From contig NZ_JAUSST010000005.1 of assembly GCF_030812415.1 (NCBI RefSeq), positions 558,001 through 622,000 on the forward strand: DNA of 64,000 nt. Reading direction: 5' to 3'. Both the position numbers and the translations under genes were made by a program. Origin of the DNA: Paenibacillus harenae (GTDB lineage: Bacteria; Bacillota; Bacilli; Paenibacillales; Paenibacillaceae). Positions 52,479-62,147 of the stretch are shown in pieces; position 1 is the first letter of the stretch, and every line of letters begins with the position of its first letter. The notes beneath the pieces are model-generated. The model did no database searches. It was not told the DNA's origin and saw nothing but the letters and a program-made list of their open reading frames with translations.

Positions 52479-53690
52479 ATGAGGAGAATAGCTGGTGTTA
52501 TTGTAGTAACGTTGTTGGCCGTATTTATGTTGCACCCGCTGAGCGGAGAAGCGGCTTCGCTTAGCCAGATCAAGAGGCAGATCGAGGAAGCGAAGAAAGA
52601 GATGCGCGACGCCGAGAAGCGTGCGGCCGAAGCGCAGCAGCAGGCGGCCAACGCGAATTCCCAGAAGAACGACATTGAAGAAAAGAAGACCGCAACCCAA
52701 GCCTCGATTCAGAATTTACTTGCGGAGATCGACAATGTAACGGTTAACAAAATGAAGACGCAGGAAGCAGTCGATGCGAAGGAAGAGGAATTGCTGCAGA
52801 CGGGCGTTGAACTAGAGCAAGCGGAAGAGCGCGTCGTCGAGCGCGACGAGCTGCTGCAATCCCGTATGCGTCTCTTGTATACGAACGGCTTCGTCTCCTA
52901 TATGGATGTATTGCTAAGCGCAACGAGCTTCACCGATTTCATCGACCGGTTCGATGCGTTGCAGTCGATCCTAAGCCAGGATCGCGATATGCTCGAGGAG
53001 CAGAAGCAAGAGAAAGAACTAGTTGTGAAGAAGAAAGCCGAGGCGGAGAAGCAATTCGCCGAGGTGAAGGAAATGTACGCCAAGCTGGAGAAATACGAGA
53101 ATCATCTCATCGCCAAGGAGCATGAGAAGGAACAAATGATCGCAAGCTATAATAGCGATCTTCAATCGCTTGACTCCGAGCTGGAGGAGCTTGAGGAAAT
53201 TGGCGAAGAGGCAGAGCAGCAATTGATGCAGCTCGCTTCAGAGGTATCCAAGCTGAACTCCGAGGCGAACCGGATATCCAATCCGTATAGCGGCGGCAAG
53301 CTGGGGATGCCGGTCAAGGACAACTACCGAGTCAGCTCGAACTTCGGCACGCGAGTGCATCCGATCACCGGCAAGAAGCATACGCATTCAGGCATCGACT
53401 TTGCCGCGCCGCAGGGCACGGACATTTACGCAGCCGAAGACGGCGTGGTTATTATCTCGCAAACCTGGAGCAGCTACGGCGAATGTATCGTTATCGACCA
53501 CGGTAACGGCCTGTGGACGCTGTACGGACATATCCGCAAGGGCGGCCGTATGGTCAGCAAAGGCGATACAGTCGAGCGCGGCGACAAGATCGCCGAAGTC
53601 GGCAGCACAGGCAACTCGACTGGACCGCATTTGCACTTCGAGGTTCGCAAAAACGAGGTTGCCGTCAATCCCGGCGGTTACTTGAAATAG
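52479..53690 (+). CDS. EnvC-like coiled-coil M23 peptidase, FtsEX partner
   Basis: 403 residues. A signal peptide is followed by a long coiled coil (~30-260, for example AEKRAAEAQQQAANANSQKN) and a C-terminal M23 LytM-type domain. The zinc motifs HSGIDFAAP (HxxxD) and HLHFEVRK (HxH) are complete, so it may be an active endopeptidase and not only an activator. Its place right after ftsEX suggests it is the wall hydrolase or activator controlled by them. Start: ATG 52479 is preferred with AGGTG about 9 bases upstream; ATG 52473 and GTG 52467 are also in frame. A weak terminator follows. Confidence 0.88.
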   Translation: MRRIAGVIVVTLLAVFMLHPLSGEAASLSQIKRQIEEAKKEMRDAEKRAAEAQQQAANANSQKNDIEEKKTATQASIQNLLAEIDNVTVNKMKTQEAVDAKEEELLQTGVELEQAEERVVERDELLQSRMRLLYTNGFVSYMDVLLSATSFTDFIDRFDALQSILSQDRDMLEEQKQEKELVVKKKAEAEKQFAEVKEMYAKLEKYENHLIAKEHEKEQMIASYNSDLQSLDSELEELEEIGEEAEQQLMQLASEVSKLNSEANRISNPYSGGKLGMPVKDNYRVSSNFGTRVHPITGKKHTHSGIDFAAPQGTDIYAAEDGVVIISQTWSSYGECIVIDHGNGLWTLYGHIRKGGRMVSKGDTVERGDKIAEVGSTGNSTGPHLHFEVRKNEVAVNPGGYLK

Positions 53691-53725
53691 GCTATATGCG
53701 ATAACTTATACAAATTCAACCAAGA

Positions 53726-53758
53726 GGCAGCCGACATATGGCTGCCCTTATTTCTTCT
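53726..53758 (+). terminator. Terminator of the ftsEX operon
   Basis: GGCAGCC (53726-53732) pairs with GGCTGCC (53740-53746), 7-base loop, followed by the T-rich CTTATTTCTT. Confidence 0.7.
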
Positions 53759-53899
53759 TAAGATCATTTTTGAAGCGCTGCCCTTGCAAATAATTGTAAG
53801 CCGCTTGTCATATACTAGGACGGTATTAGGAAGATAGCCAAGCCTGCGATTCGGTTCGGCACAGGCAATTCTGGGAAAATATGAAGGTGGTGTAGGAAG

Positions 53900-55357
53900 G
53901 TGCAATTCAAAGGACGCACAGTGTTCGCGTTCGTGATGCTGACGATGTTCGCCTCGGTGCTCGTAACGCTGACGATCGCGGACAAGCTTATCGACCCGAA
54001 GGAGCGCGCGGAAGCGGCGCTTACCGCTGCAGCATCGGACCGCGCGAGTCGTTACGGTCTCAAGGAAGATGAGCTCACGAAGCTGAACGCCGTGCTAGAG
54101 CTGATCGAGACGAAATATTACGAGAAGGTAGACCGTCACGAGCTAGTGGATGGCGCGGTGAACGGTATGATGTCTTCGCTTGAGGATCCTTACTCCGTTT
54201 ATATGGAGAAGGAGGTCGCACAGCATTTTTCGGAGTCGATCGAAGGTTCTTTCACCGGAATCGGCGCCGAGGTCACGATGGAGAACGGCAAGATCATTGT
54301 CGTTGCTCCGATCAAAGGATCGCCGGCCGAACGTTCGGGCTTGTTAGCCAAGGATGTTGTTATTTCGGTGAATGGGGAGAAGCTTGATGGCCTGAGCTTG
54401 CAGGAAGCGGTAGCTAAGATTCGCGGTCCCAAAGGAACCAAGGCGAAGCTGCAGGTACTTCGCAGCGGCTTCTCCGAACCGGTGCAGCTCGTGCTTGTTC
54501 GAGACGATATCGACGTGGAGACCGTCTATGCGAACTTGCGTAAGGATGGTATCGGAGTGATAGAGATCAGGCAGTTCTCATTGCATACGGCAGAGCGGTT
54601 CAAGGAAGAGCTGGCCAAGCTGGAGCAGCAGGGGATGAAAGGGCTGGTCATCGATGTAAGAAACAATCCAGGCGGCATTCTTCCCGTCGTCGTGGATATT
54701 GCCGAATCTTTTCTCGCCAAAGGCCAGACGGTCGTGCAGGTCGAGGATCGCAGCGGAGAGCGCGAGAAGACGCTGTCGGAAGGCGAGAGCAAGACGTATC
54801 CAATTTCCGTGCTTATGAACAAAGGAAGCGCAAGCGCTTCTGAGATATTGGCCGGCGCGCTCCAAGAGGGAGCGGGTGCGAAGCTGATCGGCGAGACGTC
54901 GTTCGGCAAAGGAACCGTGCAAGTCAGCTACAACAAGGCGCTGGGCGACGGCAGTCTCGTGAAGATGACGATCGCGAAGTGGCTGACGCCAAACGGCAAC
55001 TGGATTCATGAGAAAGGCATTAAGCCGGATATTGAAGTGCAGCCACCGGATCTCTACACGGTGGCAAGACTGAGCATGTCCGATACGCTTCAGCAGGATA
55101 TGCTCGGCGAGCAGGTTCGCAGCGTTCAAATTATGCTTCATGGTCTAGGCTACGAGCCGAAGCGCGAGGACGGCTACTTCGGCTTGGAAACGAAGGAAGC
55201 GGTCAAGCGATTCCAATCGGAGCATAGCTTGAAGGTAACGGGCAAGGTAGACGTAAAGACCGCCGAAGCGCTAGAGCAAGCGGTCATTAAGTGGATTCAG
55301 GACGAGAACAACGATGTTCAGCTCCATGAAGCAATCCAGGCGGCAGGCAGGAAATAA
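53900..55357 (+). CDS. ctpB: CtpB/YvjB-like S41 carboxyl-terminal processing protease
   Basis: 485 residues. An N-terminal membrane anchor (GRTVFAFVMLTMFASVLVTL) leads to a PDZ domain (~105-190; KGSPAERSGLLAKDVVISVN) and an S41 core with the Ser in NKGSASASEILAGAL and the Lys in TSFGKGTVQVSY, the catalytic dyad. A C-terminal peptidoglycan-binding domain follows (~405-460; MLHGLGYEPKREDGYFGLET). In B. subtilis CtpB cuts SpoIVFA during sporulation. GTG 53900 is used as start with GAAGGTGG a little upstream. It lies in the same place relative to ftsEX and minJ as in Bacillus. Confidence 0.92.
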   Translation: MQFKGRTVFAFVMLTMFASVLVTLTIADKLIDPKERAEAALTAAASDRASRYGLKEDELTKLNAVLELIETKYYEKVDRHELVDGAVNGMMSSLEDPYSVYMEKEVAQHFSESIEGSFTGIGAEVTMENGKIIVVAPIKGSPAERSGLLAKDVVISVNGEKLDGLSLQEAVAKIRGPKGTKAKLQVLRSGFSEPVQLVLVRDDIDVETVYANLRKDGIGVIEIRQFSLHTAERFKEELAKLEQQGMKGLVIDVRNNPGGILPVVVDIAESFLAKGQTVVQVEDRSGEREKTLSEGESKTYPISVLMNKGSASASEILAGALQEGAGAKLIGETSFGKGTVQVSYNKALGDGSLVKMTIAKWLTPNGNWIHEKGIKPDIEVQPPDLYTVARLSMSDTLQQDMLGEQVRSVQIMLHGLGYEPKREDGYFGLETKEAVKRFQSEHSLKVTGKVDVKTAEALEQAVIKWIQDENNDVQLHEAIQAAGRK

Positions 55358-55381
55358 AACGCGAGTGTCGAATGAATAAGA

Positions 55382-55416
55382 GGTTGGCTCTGTCATAGAG
55401 CCGGCCTTTTATTTTT
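55382..55416 (+). terminator. Terminator of ctpB
   Basis: GGTTGGCTCT (55382-55391) and AGAGCCGGCC (55397-55406) pair over 10 bases with two G-U pairs, loop GTCAT, followed by TTTTATTTTT. Confidence 0.88.
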
Positions 55417-55448
55417 ATAGAAATTGCGTGAGCGGAGGAGTGTGGATA

Positions 55449-56756
55449 TTGGCAACGATGATTGACTTGCTGGATGGGTTCGGACAGGCAGCCTTACAAC
55501 TATTAGCGCAGCCTTTTTATTATATTTCGGTATTATTTATTATTTTGCAATATAGGAGACAGATTAAGACGGAAAGACAGCTGTTTGCCGTTAAGCTTCA
55601 TAATTGGCCTTCGCTTGTGCTGCGGGCAATGGGTGCAGGTCTGCTGGTAGGTCTGGCCGTATCGGCGGCTGGAGCCTTTATTGGTACGGCTTTGACAGGA
55701 GAAGCGGTCTTATGGCTATGGGCGATAGCGGTTGTATTGATGCTCGTACGCGTTCGTTACCTATGCTTCGCTTATAGCGCCGGCATTATTGCCTTGCTGC
55801 AGTGGGCGACCGGCTTTACGTCGCTTGCCGACGGAAACGACTGGCTCGGATCGCTCTCCGCATCGCTTGCCGGGATCGATGCAGCGGGGTTGCTAGTGAT
55901 CGTTGCGCTGCTCCATTTGGCGGAGGCGGCGCTCGTCCGCTGGCAGGGAGACAAGCTGTCGACGCCGTTGTTCGTGGAAGGGAAGCGGGGCAAGCTTGTC
56001 GGCGGTTATATGCTGCAAGGGTTCTGGCCCGTGCCGCTGCTAATGATCGTACCGGCAGCGGGAGGCGGCATGTCCCACGCGGCGCTGCCATGGACGCCGC
56101 TCTTTGGAGCCGATTGGGCGCAAGGCTGGTCTGTCATTGCGTTGCCGATGGTGATCGGTTTTACGGAGATGACGCGTTCGCTGCTGCCGAAGCAGAAGGC
56201 GAAGCATGCGGCCAAGGGGTTGCTGATGTACGGTATAATTGTAGCCATTGCCGCACTCGTTGCCTGGCAACTGCCGATCTTGCTTCCGCTCGCAGCGCTT
56301 ATAACGGTGCTGCTGCATGAGGCTCTTGTATGGCGCAGCACCGTATCGGAGGCGCGAAGATCGCCGTTGTATATTAATGATTCGCGAGGCTTGCGTATAT
56401 TGGGTATTGTGCCGGGCACGCCTGCCGAGGCGATGGGATTGCTGCCGGGCGAAGTAGTCCACAAGGTGAACGGCATTCGAATCAAGTCCAAGGAAGAGAT
56501 GTATGAGGCGCTGAGGAATAATCCTGCGTTCTGCAAGCTCGAAATATTGAACTTCGAGGGCGAGATCAAATTCGCGCAGCGTGCGCGCTATGCCGGCGAG
56601 CATCATCAGCTCGGCGTCATCTTGGCGCCGGATGAGCAAGCCAACTACTATGCGGCTGCAGGGCCGGCATCGCTGCTTCAGCTTCTACGGGCTGCGCGAA
56701 CGGCTAATAAGCGCGGCGGGGAAGCAGCGGCAGCGAGCGAGAGCTCCGAAGGCTAG
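55449..56756 (+). CDS. minJ: MinJ-like polytopic membrane protein with C-terminal PDZ domain
   Basis: 435 residues. About seven or eight hydrophobic segments fill residues ~20-290. A PDZ domain (~310-385) follows: GIVPGTPAEAMGLLPGEVVH. A cytoplasmic tail closes the protein. MinJ in B. subtilis links DivIVA to MinCD and so places the division septum; it has this architecture and lies near ctpB. The position and layout support the call; the sequence family itself is fast-changing. TTG 55449 is used as start because GGAGGAG lies 8 bases upstream. The swrA gene present here in B. subtilis is absent. A strong terminator follows. Confidence 0.78.
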   Translation: MATMIDLLDGFGQAALQLLAQPFYYISVLFIILQYRRQIKTERQLFAVKLHNWPSLVLRAMGAGLLVGLAVSAAGAFIGTALTGEAVLWLWAIAVVLMLVRVRYLCFAYSAGIIALLQWATGFTSLADGNDWLGSLSASLAGIDAAGLLVIVALLHLAEAALVRWQGDKLSTPLFVEGKRGKLVGGYMLQGFWPVPLLMIVPAAGGGMSHAALPWTPLFGADWAQGWSVIALPMVIGFTEMTRSLLPKQKAKHAAKGLLMYGIIVAIAALVAWQLPILLPLAALITVLLHEALVWRSTVSEARRSPLYINDSRGLRILGIVPGTPAEAMGLLPGEVVHKVNGIRIKSKEEMYEALRNNPAFCKLEILNFEGEIKFAQRARYAGEHHQLGVILAPDEQANYYAAAGPASLLQLLRAARTANKRGGEAAAASESSEG

Positions 56757-56776
56757 CACATCAATTGAAACAACAA

Positions 56777-56826
56777 AACAAGCGGTTGAAAGGGAACCCT
56801 TCCCCTCAACCGCTTGTTCTTTTTTT
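56777..56826. terminator. Bidirectional terminator between minJ-like and adhesin genes
   Basis: AACAAGCGGTTGA (56777-56789) and TCAACCGCTTGTT (56806-56818) form a perfect 13-base stem, with an inner AAGGG/CCCTT helix, and a C plus seven T follow. It sits between convergent genes. Confidence 0.9.
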
Positions 56827-56838
56827 AAATACGATTAT

Positions 56839-59800
56839 TTATTTGTGACCAGAAGACCGTTTCAATCGAAGAGCTGCTCCGATTAAAACAAGGGATACCC
56901 CGAGCGCGACAAATGGCATGCTGCTTGAATCGCCCGTCTTAGGCAACGTGTCGACATCAGGCGTTTGCGGTGTTCCATCAAGTCCGCCTTGCGGGATTTC
57001 CTCCACATCGATTTCGAAGAACAGCGTCTCTACTTCGCCGTTCTCGTTCGTTACGACGATGGAGAATTTGTCCGTCCCGACAAAACCGGGATTCGGTGTA
57101 TATACCCATTTCCCATCAGGCGAAACGGTTACTTTGCCGTGCTCCGGCAACTTGCCTACCTTTGCGTTTCCTTTCTTGGGAACGTCGACCTTATCCTTAA
57201 CCGGTTTATCCTCCTTCGTTACTTCTTTCTCTATAGGAGGTGTAGGCGATGGTTTAGTCGTTGGAGCAGGCGTTGCGCTAGGCGCAGGCGTCGCTACAGG
57301 TGTTGGCTCCGGCGTTATAACCGGCGTTGGCTCCGGCGATGTTGCCGGCGTAGGGCTTGGGCTAGGCGTTACTTCAGGTTCTGGGTCAGGGGTGATTACC
57401 CGTCTTTGATTTGTCACCGTAATAGCTTCTTCATCCGCATCGATCGTGATCGGATACTCGCCATCACCATCGATTTTATAACCGGAAGGAGCTCTGAACT
57501 CCTTCAAAATATAATTGCCGTAAGGAAGATTCACGAATACAGCCTTACCTGCGGCATCGGTCGTTACCTGTTGCAGCTTCGACGTCTTCGTGCTGTCGTA
57601 TAGATCGAAGACGGCATTGGCCAACAGCTTCGTATCATCGTTGGCAGCGACTTTCGTGACGGTCAAGTTACCGGTCAATTTAGCGTTTGTTATCGTCATT
57701 TCCTTCGTGGCTTGAGAGTCGATCGTCACTTGGTATTCGCCGGTGTTTACGATCTTGTAGTCGCCTGGAGGAGAGATCTCCTTCAGGGTGTATTGACCGT
57801 ATTTCAAATCGGTGAATGTGGCTTCGCCGTTCATATCTGTAACTGCAGTACCGCCGACCTGCTGGCCGTTGGAATTGCGGGTGAGCGTAAATTGCGCTCC
57901 CTCAAGCTTAACGGTATTGTCTGCCGAGTCGACTTTGACGATCTTCAGCCCGCCTTTATAGACGCTGCCGGACCCGTCCCCGCCCGACAATCGTACGGAC
58001 ACCTCCGAGGGATCATCGACCGTAACCAGTTCAACGCCGTCTCCTTTGAAGCCGACGCTATTGCTAAGCGTGTCGCCGTCCACGGCATCAATGATCGTTT
58101 TGTATTCCAAAATATATGGTTTCTTAATGACGGAATTGAACGTTAAAGTGAATATGCTGTCTCCTTCGCCGGCAGCCGGGTCTGGATTGGCTTCCACTTT
58201 CACTGCATATTGGTTAGTGTCTGTTAAGCCTGCTTTCGTTACGTTGCCGTTTTCGTCCACGACCGTATCGTAGAGGACGAAGGAGTCGTCGACGATAACT
58301 TGTTTGCTGCTTGGCGTATCGATAATGCTGGCGTTCTCAACCGTAGATTGACCTCGGTTGATGTAGACGGTCCAGTCGATAACGTTCGGATCGCTGTCGT
58401 TCTGGTCACCGCTCTTGGCCACATACTCGCCTGCTTTCGGAATTTGAACCGTCTCGGATAGCGTCTTCGGATCATAGCCGTCAGCCGTAAGGATTGCATT
58501 GTTGACGATCGATTCGTTGTTGATGAACTCGTCTTCCAGTTCAGTGCGGAATGTCACATAGTAAGGGCTTGTAATATTTCCGAATTCAATGGCAAGCTTT
58601 TGTCCATCTGGTTCATTCACAACGCTGAACGTATAATCCGCAGGATCGACAATTGTGCCGTTATTGTTTGTAGATCCATTGGCAGAAACGGTCATATGAC
58701 GAACTTCAAGTGAATTCTCCACGTATTTCTGCTCGGAGGAAAGCTTGTCTGTTACGATAGCATTCGGCATCGTCTTACTGTTGTAGTTGATGCCGACCTC
58801 CCAGGCTATTTCCTTTGTGTCGGCATAATAACGACCATTCTTGAAGCCGTTGTCGCGAGTTTCCGGATTAGAGCCGCGGTTAGGGGTCGTTGTTCTGCTC
58901 TTCTCGACTCCCAGTTCGACTTCTTTCCACTTCAGAACGCCGGTATTGTCATAGCTTGTCTTGCTCGTATCATACGAGCCGTCCGTGAAGTCGTAGCGGG
59001 TTGTGTATGTGATCGTATGCGGATCGCCATTATCTCCGAAATCGACGGAGAATCCTTCAACCGTAGACAGATCCGTATCGGTAGGTTTGTAGTGAATAGT
59101 GTGACCACTGTTGGCAGCAAGAACCCCGTCGATCATTAGACTGCCTGCCACAAGCTGTTGACCGCCATTCGTGAAAGTGTCATCGAACAGCATATCATGC
59201 AGATCATACCCGTTGCCGTTGATGCTGATTGTCCAATCGATCGTTCTTGCCGCAAAATCGATGCCGGAGCTGCTCTTCGAGAAAAACTTTTGTTTAATAT
59301 TTCGAGAGATGGAGTCCGTATCGCCATCGGTCGTAACATTGTTGTTGATCTGGGTATCATCATAGACATTGGTTGTTGGCTCTGTTTGATATTCAATAAT
59401 GTAAGCCGCGTTGATCTCGCTGTTGAACGTCAGAATGAAGCCGTTTTTGCCCACATCGGCATGATCGATTACGGTATAATCGCTTGCGGGTACGAGGTCG
59501 CCCTTCGCGCCGGTATTGGGGTCTGGTACCTCAAATACGCTGACCAAGCCGGCAAGCTTATGCTTATCATCGAACAAATCGGTAATCGACGCTGGGTTTA
59601 TCGTGTTTTCACCGAAATTGTACTTGATTTGCCAGTCGATGAGTTGAGTCGATTCGTTGTAGCTTGTTGACGATTTTTTCAGAAGCTCTCCGCGCTTGTT
59701 GTCTACCAATTTGGAAGCGGAGGTAGGGCTGATGTTATCGCCAGTAAAGTTTACCGTATTCGTAAAACTTTGAGTGTTGATATGCGTACTGTTGATATTT

Positions 59801-60669
59801 GTCGAATAGGTTAGGCGATAAGCCGAGTTGATGTCTCCTAGTGCGATTACTAGCTCGTTGGCTGGATCGGCAGGCAGCATCACGCTGTAATCCGCCGGAT
59901 CGACGATTACGGGATTCGAAGCAACGCCGTCCGTATCGATATCAAGTTTCTCCAGCTTCAACGTACCGTCGGCAAACGTAAGCCCGGCAGGAATGATGTC
60001 GCTGATTTTCGCATTGGTAACCTTATTGAGCGCTTTATTGACCTCGATGGTCCATGTAATATTTTGTGCATTGATCGATTTGTCGGTTACGCCGTCCTTC
60101 GTCGTCGATTTACTTACATTCGGCTTGATATGAAGCGTAAATCCATCCCCGATGTTGAACTGGATCGGCACTTCGGTTTTGTTATTGACGCTCGCCTTGG
60201 AGAAGTACGTCCAGAAGCTTAGCGAGCCCTCTACTTCGGAGTCTACTATACTTTCGTTAAAGGTCATCGTCACTTTACCGTCGGTGCTTGCGACAAAGGT
60301 GCCTACCGCCCCGCCGTCCCCATCCTTAAGTTGGCCGTTAGTAATGGCTGCGTACATAACAAGCTCAGGCGGCAATTGGAATTCGAATGTATCCCCGTTT
60401 TGATAAGTATGACCGGCTTCCAGTTTATAGCCGTATTCGATGTTGAGCTTTTGTCCAAGCGCAATCTGCAAGTCCGCGTTCACTTCGGGAGGCATCGCTT
60501 CATCGATTTGGACGATAACGTCCTGGGATACGGTGTCCGTGAGTTTAATGCTTGTAATAATATTATCTGCAATGGCTGCCGCGTTAGCTTGTTTCGTTAT
60601 GCCTCCAATACTGACATATTGGAAAATAAGAAAAAAAGCGACGAGCATTGCTGCTATTTTTTTCTTCAT
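56839..60669 (-). CDS. Large LPXTG adhesin with collagen-binding-like and Cna-B/SpaA domains
   Basis: 1276 residues. A signal peptide (MKKKIAAMLVAFFLIFQYVS onward, cut near NAAA) leads to a long region (~30-880) of repeated collagen-adhesin-like domains: the pattern ITWTIEVNKALN, IDWQIKYNF, IDWTISINGNG, IAWEVGINYN, IDWTVYINRG appears five times. Two SpaA/Cna-B domains (~905-1070; KLEGAQFTLTRNSNGQQVGG, ending in VTNQ/ITNA) could form internal isopeptide bonds. A Pro-rich linker (PTPVITPEPTP), a cadherin-like domain (GFVGTDKFSIVVTNENGE) and LPKTGD with a membrane segment and basic tail close it. Sortase-anchored surface adhesin. AACGGAGG precedes the ATG. It is divergent from a SARP-like regulator. 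A weak -10 may lie near 60775. Confidence 0.88.
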   Translation of the reverse strand: MKKKIAAMLVAFFLIFQYVSIGGITKQANAAAIADNIITSIKLTDTVSQDVIVQIDEAMPPEVNADLQIALGQKLNIEYGYKLEAGHTYQNGDTFEFQLPPELVMYAAITNGQLKDGDGGAVGTFVASTDGKVTMTFNESIVDSEVEGSLSFWTYFSKASVNNKTEVPIQFNIGDGFTLHIKPNVSKSTTKDGVTDKSINAQNITWTIEVNKALNKVTNAKISDIIPAGLTFADGTLKLEKLDIDTDGVASNPVIVDPADYSVMLPADPANELVIALGDINSAYRLTYSTNINSTHINTQSFTNTVNFTGDNISPTSASKLVDNKRGELLKKSSTSYNESTQLIDWQIKYNFGENTINPASITDLFDDKHKLAGLVSVFEVPDPNTGAKGDLVPASDYTVIDHADVGKNGFILTFNSEINAAYIIEYQTEPTTNVYDDTQINNNVTTDGDTDSISRNIKQKFFSKSSSGIDFAARTIDWTISINGNGYDLHDMLFDDTFTNGGQQLVAGSLMIDGVLAANSGHTIHYKPTDTDLSTVEGFSVDFGDNGDPHTITYTTRYDFTDGSYDTSKTSYDNTGVLKWKEVELGVEKSRTTTPNRGSNPETRDNGFKNGRYYADTKEIAWEVGINYNSKTMPNAIVTDKLSSEQKYVENSLEVRHMTVSANGSTNNNGTIVDPADYTFSVVNEPDGQKLAIEFGNITSPYYVTFRTELEDEFINNESIVNNAILTADGYDPKTLSETVQIPKAGEYVAKSGDQNDSDPNVIDWTVYINRGQSTVENASIIDTPSSKQVIVDDSFVLYDTVVDENGNVTKAGLTDTNQYAVKVEANPDPAAGEGDSIFTLTFNSVIKKPYILEYKTIIDAVDGDTLSNSVGFKGDGVELVTVDDPSEVSVRLSGGDGSGSVYKGGLKIVKVDSADNTVKLEGAQFTLTRNSNGQQVGGTAVTDMNGEATFTDLKYGQYTLKEISPPGDYKIVNTGEYQVTIDSQATKEMTITNAKLTGNLTVTKVAANDDTKLLANAVFDLYDSTKTSKLQQVTTDAAGKAVFVNLPYGNYILKEFRAPSGYKIDGDGEYPITIDADEEAITVTNQRRVITPDPEPEVTPSPSPTPATSPEPTPVITPEPTPVATPAPSATPAPTTKPSPTPPIEKEVTKEDKPVKDKVDVPKKGNAKVGKLPEHGKVTVSPDGKWVYTPNPGFVGTDKFSIVVTNENGEVETLFFEIDVEEIPQGGLDGTPQTPDVDTLPKTGDSSSMPFVALGVSLVLIGAALRLKRSSGHK

Positions 60670-60857
60670 ATTAAGTTAACCTCCGTTTGAACTTAATTAA
60701 TTACTTTATTGCAGGTTTCCGACGATATATAGACTGCAGCCTCCTTTTTCTTAAGGTTTGTATGTATGAAATAATGCACGGACCTTCTGGCCTTCGGTGT
60801 AAGAGCGACAGTGTTACGGCCGATTTATTTCAACTTACTTATTTTACCGGCAGGATC

Positions 60858-60905
60858 TGAACAATTTCTGAACAAAGTGACAATCGTTGACAATGTTTTT
60901 ATAAT
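60858..60905 (+). promoter_or_regulatory. Promoter of the SARP-like regulator overlapped by four direct repeats
   Basis: GTGACA (60877-60882), 17-base spacer, TATAAT (60900-60905). Four heptamer direct repeats start at 60858 (TGAACAA), 60869 (TGAACAA), 60878 (TGACAAT) and 60888 (TGACAAT), spaced 11, 9 and 10 bases, one helical turn each. This is the sort of array bound by SARP/OmpR-type regulators. The remaining gap (60670-60857) holds the adhesin ribosome site and an unassigned leader. Confidence 0.55.
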
Positions 60906-60947
60906 CGAGGTAGTTGGATTTTTGGATTGGAGAAGGCGGGGACCCGT

Positions 60948-62105
60948 ATGAAAGCAATATTAGTAGATGATGAACGTCTGGCGCTCGTTCATATGGAGAA
61001 AATGCTTGGACGATATGAGAGTATAACGGTGATTGGCAAGTTTCAACTTGCGGGGGAAGCCATTAAGCAGGCAAAGGAGCTTCAGCCGGATGTTGCTTTC
61101 CTCGATATTCATATGCCGGAGTACACGGGGCTGCAGGCAGCCGTCTTGCTGCAAGAGGTTTGTCCTGCCATCCAGATCGTATTCGTAACGGCTCATGACC
61201 AATATGCGTTGCAGGCGTTCGAGCTCGATGCGATCGATTATTTGACGAAACCGCCTGTCGCCGAACGTCTTGACATGACGGTCGAAAGATTGTTCAAACG
61301 CAGAGGAGAGCAAGGGCAGGTTAAGGAAGGCAGCTCGATGGCCTACGGAATCAATTGCTTCCAAACGCTTCGCTTTCAATATAAGGACAGACCGGCAGAA
61401 CTGCCAAAATGGCGAACGGCCAACTCGCAGGAGTTGTTCGCATATATGCTGCACAACCGGGGGGAAGTCGTTCGCAAGTCTACGTTGTTGGAACTGTTAT
61501 GGCCGGAACTAGATAAGAAGCGGGCAATGACGCAGCTTTACACGGCGATCTACATCATTAGGCAATGCCTGCAGAAGATGAACGTCGATATAACGATCGT
61601 AAACTTAAGCATACAAGAGGGTTATGTGCTGGACATTGGCCAAGTGTCGATAGAGACGGAGCTGTGGGAGCGGGAACTGGCGCAAATATCAGATTCGCTA
61701 GAGGAGTCGCATCCTGCGCTAGGCAAGGTGTTGGAGCGGTATGAAGGTGATTATTTGAAGGACTATGACTATATTTGGGCCGAGCCGGAGCGTGAGCGGC
61801 TGCGCAAGCTATGGCTGTTCCATGCACGGCGTCTGTCACGCTTTTATTCAGATAAGCCGGATCTTAGGACCCAGTCGATCAAGCTGCTGGAGAAAATACA
61901 AGCCTTCGATCCATATAACGAGGAAGAAGGTGTTGTACTTTTAAGGTTGTATGATGAGGCGGGCGAATATGATAAAGTAACGGCCAGTTATCGTCGATTA
62001 TACGATGCTTATATGGTTGACCTTGGTATTGGCATGCCGAAAGATGCGGAACAATGGTTCGAGGATTGGAAAAGCAAACGTGAGCGTGCCGAAATGATGC
62101 CGTAA
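60948..62105 (+). CDS. Response regulator with SARP-like winged-helix and BTAD domains
   Basis: 385 residues. The receiver domain (1-~120) is complete: acidic pair AILVDDERL, phosphoacceptor Asp in VAFLDIHMPEYTGL (~54) and Lys in YLTKPP (~104). Next a winged-helix region of ~90 residues (FAYMLHNRGEVVRKSTLLEL and WPELDKKRAMTQLYTAIYII), then a bacterial transcriptional activator (BTAD) helical domain (residues ~245-375; SIKLLEKIQAFDPYNEEEGV). This mix of receiver and SARP-like output is uncommon outside Firmicutes of this group. No histidine kinase gene is adjacent. ATG 60948 with GGCGGGG upstream is preferred over TTG 60927. Probably controls the divergent adhesin or itself (inference). Confidence 0.87.
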   Translation: MKAILVDDERLALVHMEKMLGRYESITVIGKFQLAGEAIKQAKELQPDVAFLDIHMPEYTGLQAAVLLQEVCPAIQIVFVTAHDQYALQAFELDAIDYLTKPPVAERLDMTVERLFKRRGEQGQVKEGSSMAYGINCFQTLRFQYKDRPAELPKWRTANSQELFAYMLHNRGEVVRKSTLLELLWPELDKKRAMTQLYTAIYIIRQCLQKMNVDITIVNLSIQEGYVLDIGQVSIETELWERELAQISDSLEESHPALGKVLERYEGDYLKDYDYIWAEPERERLRKLWLFHARRLSRFYSDKPDLRTQSIKLLEKIQAFDPYNEEEGVVLLRLYDEAGEYDKVTASYRRLYDAYMVDLGIGMPKDAEQWFEDWKSKRERAEMMP

Positions 62106-62147
62106 ATAGATTTTTTGCCAAATACAGCCATTTAGCATGGTCTATTA

